Assembly: GCA_030151885.1 (NCBI GenBank)
Contig: JASLCG010000157.1
Coordinates: 1-12,022, forward strand
DNA: 12,022 nt
DNA from: Bacteroides sp.
Lineage (GTDB): Bacteria; Bacteroidota; Bacteroidia; Bacteroidales; Bacteroidaceae
Direction: 5' to 3'
Shown here: positions 1 to 7,186 of the stretch, one piece after another
Layout of the letters: each line of letters begins with the position of its first letter
Position numbering within the stretch: position 1 is the first letter of the stretch
Notes under the pieces: generated by a model
The model's input: only the letters and a program-made list of their open reading frames with translations
Databases searched by the model: none
Told to the model about the DNA's origin: nothing
Made by a program: the position numbers and the translations under genes

Positions 1-1325
1 TTAATAGAGTTATCTATGTCAGATTGTGTTACAGCTGATTCTCCAAGAGTAGCTAGTTCGGCTTTAATCTCAATCCAGTTAAGTAGGATTTCAGAATATC
101 TTAACACAGGATAATCATTGTCGTTAGTAACACTGCCATACTGAGGAGGAATATTTCCAGAGTTCCAATATGTTGGCCCTTCTCTATTGATGAATTTTGA
201 AGCATACAATAGAGTCGCAGATTGTACTTTTGGATAATCTAAGAATGTAGCCTCAAATCTAGGGTCTCTAGATTTTATTACATTTTTAAGGTCTAGTTTA
301 CTTGCTCCTTCAGCCGTTGATGTACTGTATGGTTTACCATCATTACAAATAAAGGATTTAGCTAATGCTAAGTTTGGCGCAGGATGTTGACCTTCGTATC
401 CATTTGAGTATGAAGCGATGTGATGAGATGAGCCTTTGCTAGCATCATAGTGTCTATATAATATAACCTCAGGGTGTCCTTTTAGATCGAAACTACCAAA
501 TAGGCTTTTGAAGTCGCCAGATATACTATATTTATTACTATTGATAATTATTTCAGCAGCATCTTTAGCCATAGATAAATACTTCTTAGCTAGCTCATTA
601 TCTTGTTCGTGATACTTAACCCAAGTTCCTTCAAATAGCATAATTCTTGATATGAAGGCAGCTGCAATATATTTGGTCATATTATGACTTTGTATGTCTG
701 ACTCCCTTAGATTCTCAAGAGCATACTCAAAGTCTTGGTACACAAGATTCATAACCTCATTTCTAGGAGCTCTGTCTTTCCACATCTCTTCTTGCTCGGT
801 CATAGGAAAATACTTTGTGTATAAAGGAACATCTCCAAATACACTAGTAAGTCTATGGTATTCAAAACCTCTAAAGAATTTAGCTACTGCCATCCAGTGC
901 TTATATGCTTCAGGAGAAACTTTATTTACCATCCTATTTTCTAGTCTATCTATAAAGATGTTAGATTTTGTTATCCATGCAAAATTCCAGTTCGTACCTG
1001 CATATTGACTAAGCCAATCAGTAGATAGAGCAGTTGTCCCTCTACTTGATGGCACATTGTTTTCAAAGTTTGCTTGTTTCCCTTGCGAAGCATAATCATC
1101 AGAAAAATTATAACCTCTAAGAGGAGCGTATTGAGATGCCCATCCACTATTATAACCCACAAAGTAATGTGGATAATAATCATTGGTGTATAGTCTTAAA
1201 CTTGTTTCGTCTATCCAATACTTGTCGTCTGTTGGTTGTGTCTTTTCAGGTCTGTCAAGTACATCATTGCAACCTGTTAACATAAATCCAACTAGGGCTA
1301 ATATATATAAAATATTGTTTTTCAT
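1..1325 (-). CDS. SusD/RagB-family outer-membrane lipoprotein, 3' end cut by the window edge
   Basis: This is a surface lipoprotein that captures an oligomeric nutrient and acts as the lid of the SusC-type channel encoded just upstream. The sequence shows 441 residues from an ATG, open to the left edge. A short signal peptide (residues 1-18) ends in a lipobox, LTGC, with Cys19 as the predicted lipidated residue. Family landmarks follow in order: the TNWNFAWITKSNIFIDRL segment (about 111-128), AKFFRGFEYHRLTSVFGDVP (148-167), SRDPRFEATF (352-361) and the C-terminal helix PVLRYSEILLNWIEIKAEL (406-424). SusD proteins usually run to about 500-650 residues, so roughly 60 or more are missing. The start lies 10 bases after the susC stop, so the two are surely cotranscribed. 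The family and role are clear. The ligand cannot be read from sequence, because SusD proteins are very divergent. Confidence 0.93.
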   Translation of the reverse strand, partial: MKNNILYILALVGFMLTGCNDVLDRPEKTQPTDDKYWIDETSLRLYTNDYYPHYFVGYNSGWASQYAPLRGYNFSDDYASQGKQANFENNVPSSRGTTALSTDWLSQYAGTNWNFAWITKSNIFIDRLENRMVNKVSPEAYKHWMAVAKFFRGFEYHRLTSVFGDVPLYTKYFPMTEQEEMWKDRAPRNEVMNLVYQDFEYALENLRESDIQSHNMTKYIAAAFISRIMLFEGTWVKYHEQDNELAKKYLSMAKDAAEIIINSNKYSISGDFKSLFGSFDLKGHPEVILYRHYDASKGSSHHIASYSNGYEGQHPAPNLALAKSFICNDGKPYSTSTAEGASKLDLKNVIKSRDPRFEATFLDYPKVQSATLLYASKFINREGPTYWNSGNIPPQYGSVTNDNDYPVLRYSEILLNWIEIKAELATLGESAVTQSDIDNSI

Positions 1326-1335
1326 GGTTCAATTA

Positions 1336-4300
1336 TTAAAAGTTTAGTTGAATTCCTACAGAAACATTTTTAAATGTTGGAGTACCAACACCTGTTCTTC
1401 CTGAGTTGTAATTACTTGTGTTAAACATTGAGTAACCAGCAACTTCTTCCGGATCAATAGGTAATCCTCTTAAGTTATCAAATGTAAAGAAGTCTTCTAG
1501 CGATAAGTAAACTCTTGCTTTTTCTAACTTAGCTTTCTTAATAATATTTTTTGGGAGAGAGTAACCTAAAGTAATATTCTTTATTCTAAAATACGCCATG
1601 TTTAATAGGTATTTAGATTGTGTAACCATATTGAATGCATTGTTGCTATTAGATTGGTTGTATGGTCTTGGGTAGAATGCGTTTGTACGATCCTCTTTCC
1701 AGTAGTCTTTAGCAAAGGTATTTGGCATTGCACCGTCAGAACTATTATATCCAGGTATTGCTAAGAATCCATCTCCCCATACTTTCCTTTTACCTACGCC
1801 TTGCATAAATATTGAGAAGTCTACTCCTTTGTAGTCAGCACCTAAGCGTAATCCATATTCGTATCTTGGTGTAGAATTACCAATAACTTTTCTGTCTCCA
1901 GGGTTATCAATACTTGAAGATCCAGTGTCAATCTTACCATCACCATTGATATCTTTAAGCTTAACATCACCAGGTCCAAAAACAAAGTTACCACTCTGTA
2001 TAAAGTCTTGGTATACTCCATTCGGGTCGCTAAGTTTGTTTACGATTTTGGCTCCAGATGTTCCTTTTGGAACTTCTTTACCATTAAGAGCCCATGTTTG
2101 AACAATTTGTCCATTGCCGTCGTATACAAAGTCGTCTTTTTGGTACAATCTATCCGTAACATATCCCCAGATTTCTCCATATTTTTTACCTACATACCAG
2201 CTGTTAATGCTTCTTGTATCACTGTATTTCGTGATTTTAGTTTGTGCGTCAGCTAATGTAAACATTGCATTAATTCCTAGTCCATTCTCGAAGCGTTTGC
2301 TATAATCTACAGACATTTCCCAACCTTTAGTTCTAAGTGATCCGTAGTTTCCTTGAGGAGCCCCTTGTCCTAATGTTAATGAAACGTCTCCACCAGGAAC
2401 AATCATGTTTTTAGTGTCTCTCTGGAACCAATCAAAAGAAAAACCAAGTTGACCATCTAAAAATCTAGCATCAACACCTACGTTTGTTGAAACAATATCT
2501 TGCCATGTAATGTGTGGGTCTACGAAGCTAGGCATACCTACTTCAGGGAGTTTTTCTCCATTATAGTCTAACCAGCCGTTTTGTCCAATTGGTAGGAATG
2601 ATGTGTACAGTCTGTTAGAAACAGTTTGGTCACCAATTATACCCCATGAACCACGGACTTTAAGGAATGATAATACGCTTTCGCTCCATTTCATCCAGCT
2701 TTCTTCAGAAATAATCCAACCTGCAGAGAAAGAAGGGAATGCTCTCCATCTTAAATCTTTAGGGAATTTTGATGTTCCGTCATATCGAATATTAGCTTCG
2801 AATAAGTATCTTCCTAGTAAAGAGTAGTTAACACGGCCGAAAAATCCTATTTGGCCATCCCATGCATGATTTCCACTAGACTCTTGTTGTCCAATAGATA
2901 AATCAAATTGTGGATTATTAATGTCTACTAAGTCTTTCTTCCTAGACCAGTTGTCAGTATAGTCATATGTAACTCTATTCATTCCAGCCATAAACTTGAA
3001 TTTGTGAATATCTTTCAAGTCAAGACTATAATTTGTTACGATGTTGAGTGTATTTCTTTTGCTGTTACCAACTTTTCTATAAATGTGGTCAGGATTTGAA
3101 CCATGAGCAGTGTATTCTGTTAGACTAAGTTTTTGAGCTTGCATTGCTCCAGGAGTGTTTGAATTAACTACTGCACCAGATGCATCTACATATATTGGTT
3201 CGCCATTTGAATCAAGTTTAGGAATAGCACCACCCCATGAATTCAGAGCTTTGTATCTAGTACCACCCTCTTCAATGATTTGGTCATTACCTGAGTATGC
3301 ATAGTCAATGTCAACTGTCCAATCTTTCATAAGATTGAATGTAGCTCCTAGGTTAATGTTATTGTAGTTCCACTCTCTTTTAGCTGTGTTTGCTTGTTTT
3401 ATTTCTGAGTGTGGACTTCTTATTAAATTATTTTCATCATCATATCCTAGTGGCATATTACTTCCCCATCTGTATAGGTATAGCCATGTATCTGCTGTGG
3501 TTGAACTTGTAGCATATGCATATCTTTTTTCACGCTTAGAATACATTGCTCCAGCTCTTATTGTAACAAAGTCATTTAGTTCAGTACTTAATTTTATCGT
3601 AGCATTATAGCGCTTGAAGTCATCTTTACTTGCTGGTTTGTTAATTCCGTCTTGTCCTAAATAACCTAAACCTATATTATAAGTTGTTTTGTTACTTTTC
3701 CCGTTAACAGAAAGGTTGTGGTTCATTGATGGTGCCCACTCTTTAATCATATAGTCATATGGGTCATATGTTCTAAGACCAATTTTTCTGTTTTCACTAT
3801 CTACATACCAGTCTCTTCCATAAACCATAGGGTCATTTTTGCCAAGTTTCCCACGGTAGTTTTTATCCCAGTTTCTAGCATGTTCTAATCCTTCGCTAGT
3901 CATTTGATAAAATGCTCCAGCTACACCTGCTCCGGCACCTTTTACTCTTTCAGATGCTTCTATGGAGTATTCTAGACCATTTAAACGAGCCATGTCCATC
4001 TTCTTAGCAATATTCTGCCAAGTAAAAGTTCCACTATAACTAACGTTTACACTCTCTTTCTTAGCACCTTTTTTAGAGGTAACTAATATAACTCCAAAAG
4101 CTCCTTTAGCTCCATAAATAGATGCTGATGCGGCATCTTTAAGAACAGATATTGACTCAATATCGTCTGGGTTTATAAGTTGTAAACTAGGTATTTCTAC
4201 GTTGTCTAGAAGAATTAGAGGCGAAGATCCACCTTGTAAAGATCCAATTTGACCTCTAATTTTTATTGTTGGGTCTGAGCCAATCTCTCCACTTGGAATA

Positions 4301-4824
4301 GTTATTGATAGGCCTGGAGTTGTTCCTTGAAGACCTCTTGCTACATCAGGAACTGGGCGTCCATCTAATGCTTTTGCAATATCTACTGATGCTACTGCAC
4401 CCGTTAAATTTTCTTTCTTCTGAGCTCCATAACCAACTACTACAACCTCTTCAAGTAAATGAGTATCTTCTTTAAGAGTAACTTTCATTTTAGACTGAGC
4501 TTTAATTTCTTTCGTTTCAAATCCAATAAAGCTTACTACTAATACTGCATTTGGTGAAACTGTTAAATTAAAGTGTCCATCTATATCCGAAATTGTACCA
4601 TTTGTAGTACCTTTTTCTAAGATACTAGCTCCAATAATTGGTTCTCCACTGTTTTCAATGACTAACCCACTAATAGTTACCTTTTGTTGGTCAATGTAGT
4701 GAGTAGTAGGAGTAGTATTACTCTCTGCTTTGGTTGTTTGGCTATACATCAGCATGGATGTAGCGCAAACTGCAACGAGAAATTTGCTGTATATCAAACC
4801 TCGTCTTCTGTGTTTTTCATTCAT
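1336..4824 (-). CDS. SusC/RagA-family TonB-linked outer-membrane transporter
   Basis: This is an energised outer-membrane channel that imports an oligosaccharide or peptide captured by its SusD partner, using TonB-ExbBD power. It is 1162 residues, a normal full length. A basic N-terminus and hydrophobic stretch (about 1-33, likely cleaved near TKA-E) form the signal peptide. A carboxypeptidase-regulatory-like domain follows at about 48-118 (VTISGLVIENSGEPIIGASI, then GTISDIDGHFNL). The SusC hallmark EEVVVVGYG is at 125-133 and the plug at about 134-255, including PLILLDNVEIPS and SISVLKDAASASIYGAKGA. The beta-barrel ends in a terminal Phe, as outer-membrane proteins usually do. DINGDGKID (958-966) resembles the calcium-binding-type loop common in SusC barrels. 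There is no STN secretin-like domain before the carboxypeptidase-like domain, so it probably does not signal to a FecR-type anti-sigma factor. The A/T-rich region before the ATG has no Shine-Dalgarno, as is normal in this phylum. The substrate is unknown. Confidence 0.97.
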   Translation of the reverse strand: MNEKHRRRGLIYSKFLVAVCATSMLMYSQTTKAESNTTPTTHYIDQQKVTISGLVIENSGEPIIGASILEKGTTNGTISDIDGHFNLTVSPNAVLVVSFIGFETKEIKAQSKMKVTLKEDTHLLEEVVVVGYGAQKKENLTGAVASVDIAKALDGRPVPDVARGLQGTTPGLSITIPSGEIGSDPTIKIRGQIGSLQGGSSPLILLDNVEIPSLQLINPDDIESISVLKDAASASIYGAKGAFGVILVTSKKGAKKESVNVSYSGTFTWQNIAKKMDMARLNGLEYSIEASERVKGAGAGVAGAFYQMTSEGLEHARNWDKNYRGKLGKNDPMVYGRDWYVDSENRKIGLRTYDPYDYMIKEWAPSMNHNLSVNGKSNKTTYNIGLGYLGQDGINKPASKDDFKRYNATIKLSTELNDFVTIRAGAMYSKREKRYAYATSSTTADTWLYLYRWGSNMPLGYDDENNLIRSPHSEIKQANTAKREWNYNNINLGATFNLMKDWTVDIDYAYSGNDQIIEEGGTRYKALNSWGGAIPKLDSNGEPIYVDASGAVVNSNTPGAMQAQKLSLTEYTAHGSNPDHIYRKVGNSKRNTLNIVTNYSLDLKDIHKFKFMAGMNRVTYDYTDNWSRKKDLVDINNPQFDLSIGQQESSGNHAWDGQIGFFGRVNYSLLGRYLFEANIRYDGTSKFPKDLRWRAFPSFSAGWIISEESWMKWSESVLSFLKVRGSWGIIGDQTVSNRLYTSFLPIGQNGWLDYNGEKLPEVGMPSFVDPHITWQDIVSTNVGVDARFLDGQLGFSFDWFQRDTKNMIVPGGDVSLTLGQGAPQGNYGSLRTKGWEMSVDYSKRFENGLGINAMFTLADAQTKITKYSDTRSINSWYVGKKYGEIWGYVTDRLYQKDDFVYDGNGQIVQTWALNGKEVPKGTSGAKIVNKLSDPNGVYQDFIQSGNFVFGPGDVKLKDINGDGKIDTGSSSIDNPGDRKVIGNSTPRYEYGLRLGADYKGVDFSIFMQGVGKRKVWGDGFLAIPGYNSSDGAMPNTFAKDYWKEDRTNAFYPRPYNQSNSNNAFNMVTQSKYLLNMAYFRIKNITLGYSLPKNIIKKAKLEKARVYLSLEDFFTFDNLRGLPIDPEEVAGYSMFNTSNYNSGRTGVGTPTFKNVSVGIQLNF

Positions 4825-4943
4825 AGTAAAATGATATTTATTAAATAATCTGCTGAATCTATTATTAATATTTAAGGTTATATATTTAATAATATTAACA
4901 ATTTAAAGTCTAGTGATACATTTTTATATATCAGTGTTTGAAA

Positions 4944-4976
4944 CAAATATAAATTTTATTTTTGTATCGGTAACAA
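4944..4976 (-). promoter_or_regulatory. Predicted promoter of the susC-susD operon
   Basis: Read on the minus strand, TATATTTG (4944-4951) fits the Bacteroidota -7 element TAnnTTTG exactly. A TTG (4974-4976) lies 22 bases upstream, one base beyond the usual spacing to the -33 element. Transcription would begin near 4937, leaving a leader of about 110 bases before the SusC ATG, long enough to hold a regulatory structure. The leader is almost pure A/T, and I see no riboswitch. The 178-base gap between kinase and susC otherwise shows nothing. There is no convincing terminator after the kinase, so read-through from the kinase into susC is possible. Confidence 0.5.
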
Positions 4977-5002
4977 TTATTTATATATTTTTAGCAATTG
5001 AT

Positions 5003-5842
5003 TTATTTATTATCAATATGATACTGCGCTAGGCCATCCATGGGACTATCAACAATAAGATCTACATATGCACCATAGTCGTGTGCTATTTTACGTATTA
5101 ATTCAGCATGGACCATTGCTGTAGAACCCATAAATCTAATTGGGTAGGTATGAAAGTCATATTGCTTAATATTTCTGATGAAGAAATTCTTTATATTTTC
5201 TGATAAAAGAGTGTGTACATAATCATTATCAGTATGTTCTGCTAGAAAAAAAGCAATAGTAGCTAAAAATCTATTTGGGAAGGGGTGTCTATATACAGAA
5301 TCCATTGCAGTACTTGGTGTTATTCTGAATGTTTCGTAGAATAATTCTGTTAAGTGTTTAGGAGCAAGTTCCTTTAAAGCATCCGATAAAAACATTCTTC
5401 CTAAAGCAGAACCACTGCCCTCGTCTCCTAGAATATAGCCTGCAGATCTTACATTCTTCTCTATGATATTGCCATTATAAAAGCAGGAGTTAGATCCTGT
5501 TCCTAAGATGCATGCAATCCCTGGCTCTTGTATGAAAAGTCCTCTAGCCGCTGCTAGAAGGTCGCTTTCAACTTCTATTGGTGTCTTAAACTGTGCTACT
5601 AACGATGCTTCAACGATCGCTTTCTTATCATCTGTCGTACATCCAGCACCATAAAAATATACGCTTTCAAACTTTCTTTTAAAAAAGTCTTCAGGCAAAT
5701 TTAGCCTAACACACCTACTAATTTCTCTTCGAGTCTGGAAGAAAGGATTAATTCCCTCAGTAAATATTTTTTTTGTGATGGAGTCCCCCTCTATTACGGC
5801 CCATTCTGTTCTTGTAGAACTACTTTCAGCAATTAGTATCAT
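5003..5842 (-). CDS. BadF/BadG/BcrA/BcrD-type ATPase, probable N-acetylglucosamine kinase
   Basis: This is a cytoplasmic sugar kinase of the ASKHA fold, 279 residues, the expected size for bacterial N-acetylglucosamine kinase-like proteins. Visible landmarks are the N-terminal strand MILIAESSSTRTEW (phosphate-1 loop, residues 1-14), VESDLLAAARG (91-101, Asp94 the likely catalytic base), the second phosphate loop ILGTGSNS (112-119), GYILGDEGSGSALGR (135-149) and GSTAMVHAEL (239-248). The phosphate-1 loop is unusual: most relatives read close to DSGSTKTDW, here ESSSTRTEW. I chose the ATG at 5842. The frame can be extended to a TTG at 5908, but that start lies within the predicted promoter and adds 22 residues before the conserved first strand. 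The gene sits between asd and susC with its own promoter. The amino-sugar substrate is inferred from the family; a glucosamine or other sugar kinase is possible. A functional link to the SusCD pair is only suggested by position. Confidence 0.85.
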   Translation of the reverse strand: MILIAESSSTRTEWAVIEGDSITKKIFTEGINPFFQTRREISRCVRLNLPEDFFKRKFESVYFYGAGCTTDDKKAIVEASLVAQFKTPIEVESDLLAAARGLFIQEPGIACILGTGSNSCFYNGNIIEKNVRSAGYILGDEGSGSALGRMFLSDALKELAPKHLTELFYETFRITPSTAMDSVYRHPFPNRFLATIAFFLAEHTDNDYVHTLLSENIKNFFIRNIKQYDFHTYPIRFMGSTAMVHAELIRKIAHDYGAYVDLIVDSPMDGLAQYHIDNK

Positions 5843-5874
5843 ATAAATATTTGTATTAAGCAGGATTGATCTTG

Positions 5875-5909
5875 CAAAGATAGAGATATTATTTGTTAAA
5901 ATAAACAAA
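5875..5909 (-). promoter_or_regulatory. Predicted promoter of the BadF-type kinase gene
   Basis: On the minus strand, TATCTTTG (5875-5882) matches TAnnTTTG, and a TTTG (5906-5909) lies 23 bases upstream in the role of the -33 element, slightly farther than usual. Transcription would start near 5868, about 25 bases before the ATG at 5842. This supports the shorter reading of the kinase, since the extended TTG start falls inside the promoter. The promoter lies immediately downstream of the 55-base palindrome, consistent with an independent transcription unit. Confidence 0.5.
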
Positions 5910-5922
5910 TAGTAGTTCTTAA

Positions 5923-5977
5923 TAATTAATAAATAAGGAGGTGCTATAACTTATAGCACCTCCTTATTTATTAATTA
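5923..5977. terminator. Perfect 55-base palindrome, probable bidirectional terminator
   Basis: Two 27-base arms are perfectly complementary around a single central base (5950), so the RNA would fold into a long hairpin with a tiny loop. The core pairs AAGGAGGTGCTATAA with TTATAGCACCTCCTT. Outside the G/C-containing core the arms are pure A/T, so either transcript ends in a U-rich tail such as TTATTTATTAATTATT. It begins 14 bases past the asd stop codon, where a factor-independent terminator for asd belongs, and it lies just upstream of the kinase promoter, so it should insulate the two genes. Its symmetry means it could also stop transcription in the other direction. The repeat is seen directly; the terminator role is inferred. 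Confidence 0.8.
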
Positions 5978-5991
5978 AAGCCCAACACTGA

Positions 5992-6999
5992 TTAAATATT
6001 GTTCTCTTTAATTAGGTACTCAGCAATTTGTACAGCATTTAAAGCTGCTCCTTTTTTAATTTGATCTGCTACCACCCAAAATGTTAGGCCATTAGGATTT
6101 GAAAGATCTTTTCTAACCCTTCCTACATAAACAGGATCTTTTCCTGTTATATGAAGAGGCATTGGATACTCTAAGTTGGCATCGTTGTCTTGTAATATGA
6201 TTCCATCAGCATGTTTAAAAGCTTTTTTTGCTTCATCTAGAGAAACAGGTCTTATAGTCTCTACCCAAATGCTTTCAGAGTGTGCTCTTAAAGATGGTAC
6301 TCTAACGCATGTAGCACTAACCGCTACGTTTGAGTGCATAATCTTTTGAGTCTCATTATACATTTTCATCTCCTCTTTAGTATAACCGTTTTCAGTGAAC
6401 TGGTCTACTTGTGGTATTAGGTTAAAAGCTAACTGATGTGGGAACTTCGAAACTGTAACAGGATCTCCAGCAAGAACCTCTTTATATTGTTGATAAAGTT
6501 CATCCATTGCTGCAGCACCAGCACCACTTGCTGCTTGATAAGTTGAAACATGTACCCTTTTTATTGGTGAAATGTCATTAATAGGCTTTAAAGCAACTAC
6601 CATTTGTATGGTTGTGCAGTTAGGGTTAGCTATAATATTTAATGGTCTGTTTTTTGCATCTTCAGCATTTACTTCAGGTACAACCAACGGAACATTTTCT
6701 TCCATTCTAAAAGCACTTGAGTTGTCAATCATAACAGTGCCATGCTTAGTAATAGTCTTAGCGAATTCTGTCGAAATGCTTCCTCCAGCAGAAGTAAAGG
6801 CTATATCAATACCTTTAAAATCATCATTGTGTTGAAGAAGCTTAATCTCAATTTCCTGCCCTTTAAAAGAGCATTTTTTACCAGCACTTCTGTGCGAACC
6901 AAATAACACTAATTCATCAATAGGGAAATTTCTTTCCTCAAGTACGCGTAAGAATTCTTGTCCTACAGCTCCACTTGCTCCAACAATTGCAATTTTCAT
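5992..6999 (-). CDS. asd: Aspartate-semialdehyde dehydrogenase
   Basis: This cytoplasmic enzyme reduces L-aspartyl-4-phosphate to L-aspartate-4-semialdehyde with NADPH. The reaction feeds lysine, diaminopimelate, threonine, methionine and isoleucine synthesis. The 335-residue protein has the usual length. Visible landmarks are the nucleotide-binding loop GASGAVG (7-13), SAGGS (70-74), DNSSAFRM (92-99) with the phosphate-binding Arg98, NPNCTT (125-130) with the catalytic Cys128, YQAASGAG (154-161) with Gln155, and VRVPSLRAHSES (232-243) with the catalytic His240. C-terminal KKGAALNAVQIAEYL is also typical. I chose the ATG at 6999, which begins directly with the first strand MKIAIVGASG. The frame continues four codons upstream to a TTG (7011), which would give 339 residues but has no extra support. 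The gene stands alone: it is divergent from the antiporter operon and separated from the kinase by a strong palindrome. Confidence 0.97.
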   Translation of the reverse strand: MKIAIVGASGAVGQEFLRVLEERNFPIDELVLFGSHRSAGKKCSFKGQEIEIKLLQHNDDFKGIDIAFTSAGGSISTEFAKTITKHGTVMIDNSSAFRMEENVPLVVPEVNAEDAKNRPLNIIANPNCTTIQMVVALKPINDISPIKRVHVSTYQAASGAGAAAMDELYQQYKEVLAGDPVTVSKFPHQLAFNLIPQVDQFTENGYTKEEMKMYNETQKIMHSNVAVSATCVRVPSLRAHSESIWVETIRPVSLDEAKKAFKHADGIILQDNDANLEYPMPLHITGKDPVYVGRVRKDLSNPNGLTFWVVADQIKKGAALNAVQIAEYLIKENNI

Positions 7000-7057
7000 T
7001 CCTTTATTCAATTTTCTAATTATGTACCTAAACTATATATTATACAATAATATGTCA

Positions 7058-7065
7058 CAAAATTA
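7058..7065 (-). promoter_or_regulatory. Predicted -7 element of the asd promoter
   Basis: On the minus strand this reads TAATTTTG, an exact match to TAnnTTTG, with transcription expected to begin near 7051, about 50 bases before the asd ATG. I do not see a good TTTG at the -33 distance. The 187-base region between the divergent asd and antiporter genes is otherwise A/T-rich, with no operator repeat or riboswitch that I can recognise. Confidence 0.4.
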
Positions 7066-7151
7066 CTATAATTATAATAACTAATGGTAATATTTAACAT
7101 TTTATGACTTACAGAATGTAATAAATGTGTGGTTATGAATAGTTCTTTTAT

Positions 7152-7159
7152 TTACTTTG
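7152..7159 (+). promoter_or_regulatory. Possible -7 element of the antiporter operon promoter
   Basis: TTACTTTG differs from TAnnTTTG at one fixed position and lies 27 bases before the antiporter ATG, so transcription would start near 7166 with a leader of about 20 bases. No clear -33 TTTG is present. This is the best candidate in the gap on this strand but is weak in such A/T-rich DNA. Confidence 0.25.
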
Positions 7160-7186
7160 CAATAGTCTTATATTTATAGTACTTAT

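Noticed and set aside
694..1183. Short open frames on both strands overlapping the first part of the window
   Set aside because: They are shadows of the SusD-like gene, whose frame is open from 1325 to the left edge and carries a lipobox and family motifs.
2008..3610. Several plus-strand frames of 63-82 codons inside susC
   Set aside because: They are antisense shadows of a clearly conserved coding region, with no recognisable protein features.
4860..4894. A/T-only inverted repeat (9-base arms) in the susC leader
   Set aside because: Such repeats arise readily by chance in DNA this A/T-rich; there is no G/C pair to stabilise it. It is mentioned only as part of the leader.
6572..6835. Plus-strand frame opposite asd with some hydrophobic residues
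   Set aside because: It lies wholly within the conserved catalytic core of asd in antisense and matches nothing.
7000..7011. Four-codon extension of asd to a TTG start
   Set aside because: The ATG at 6999 begins right at the conserved first strand; no Shine-Dalgarno or other support favours the TTG.
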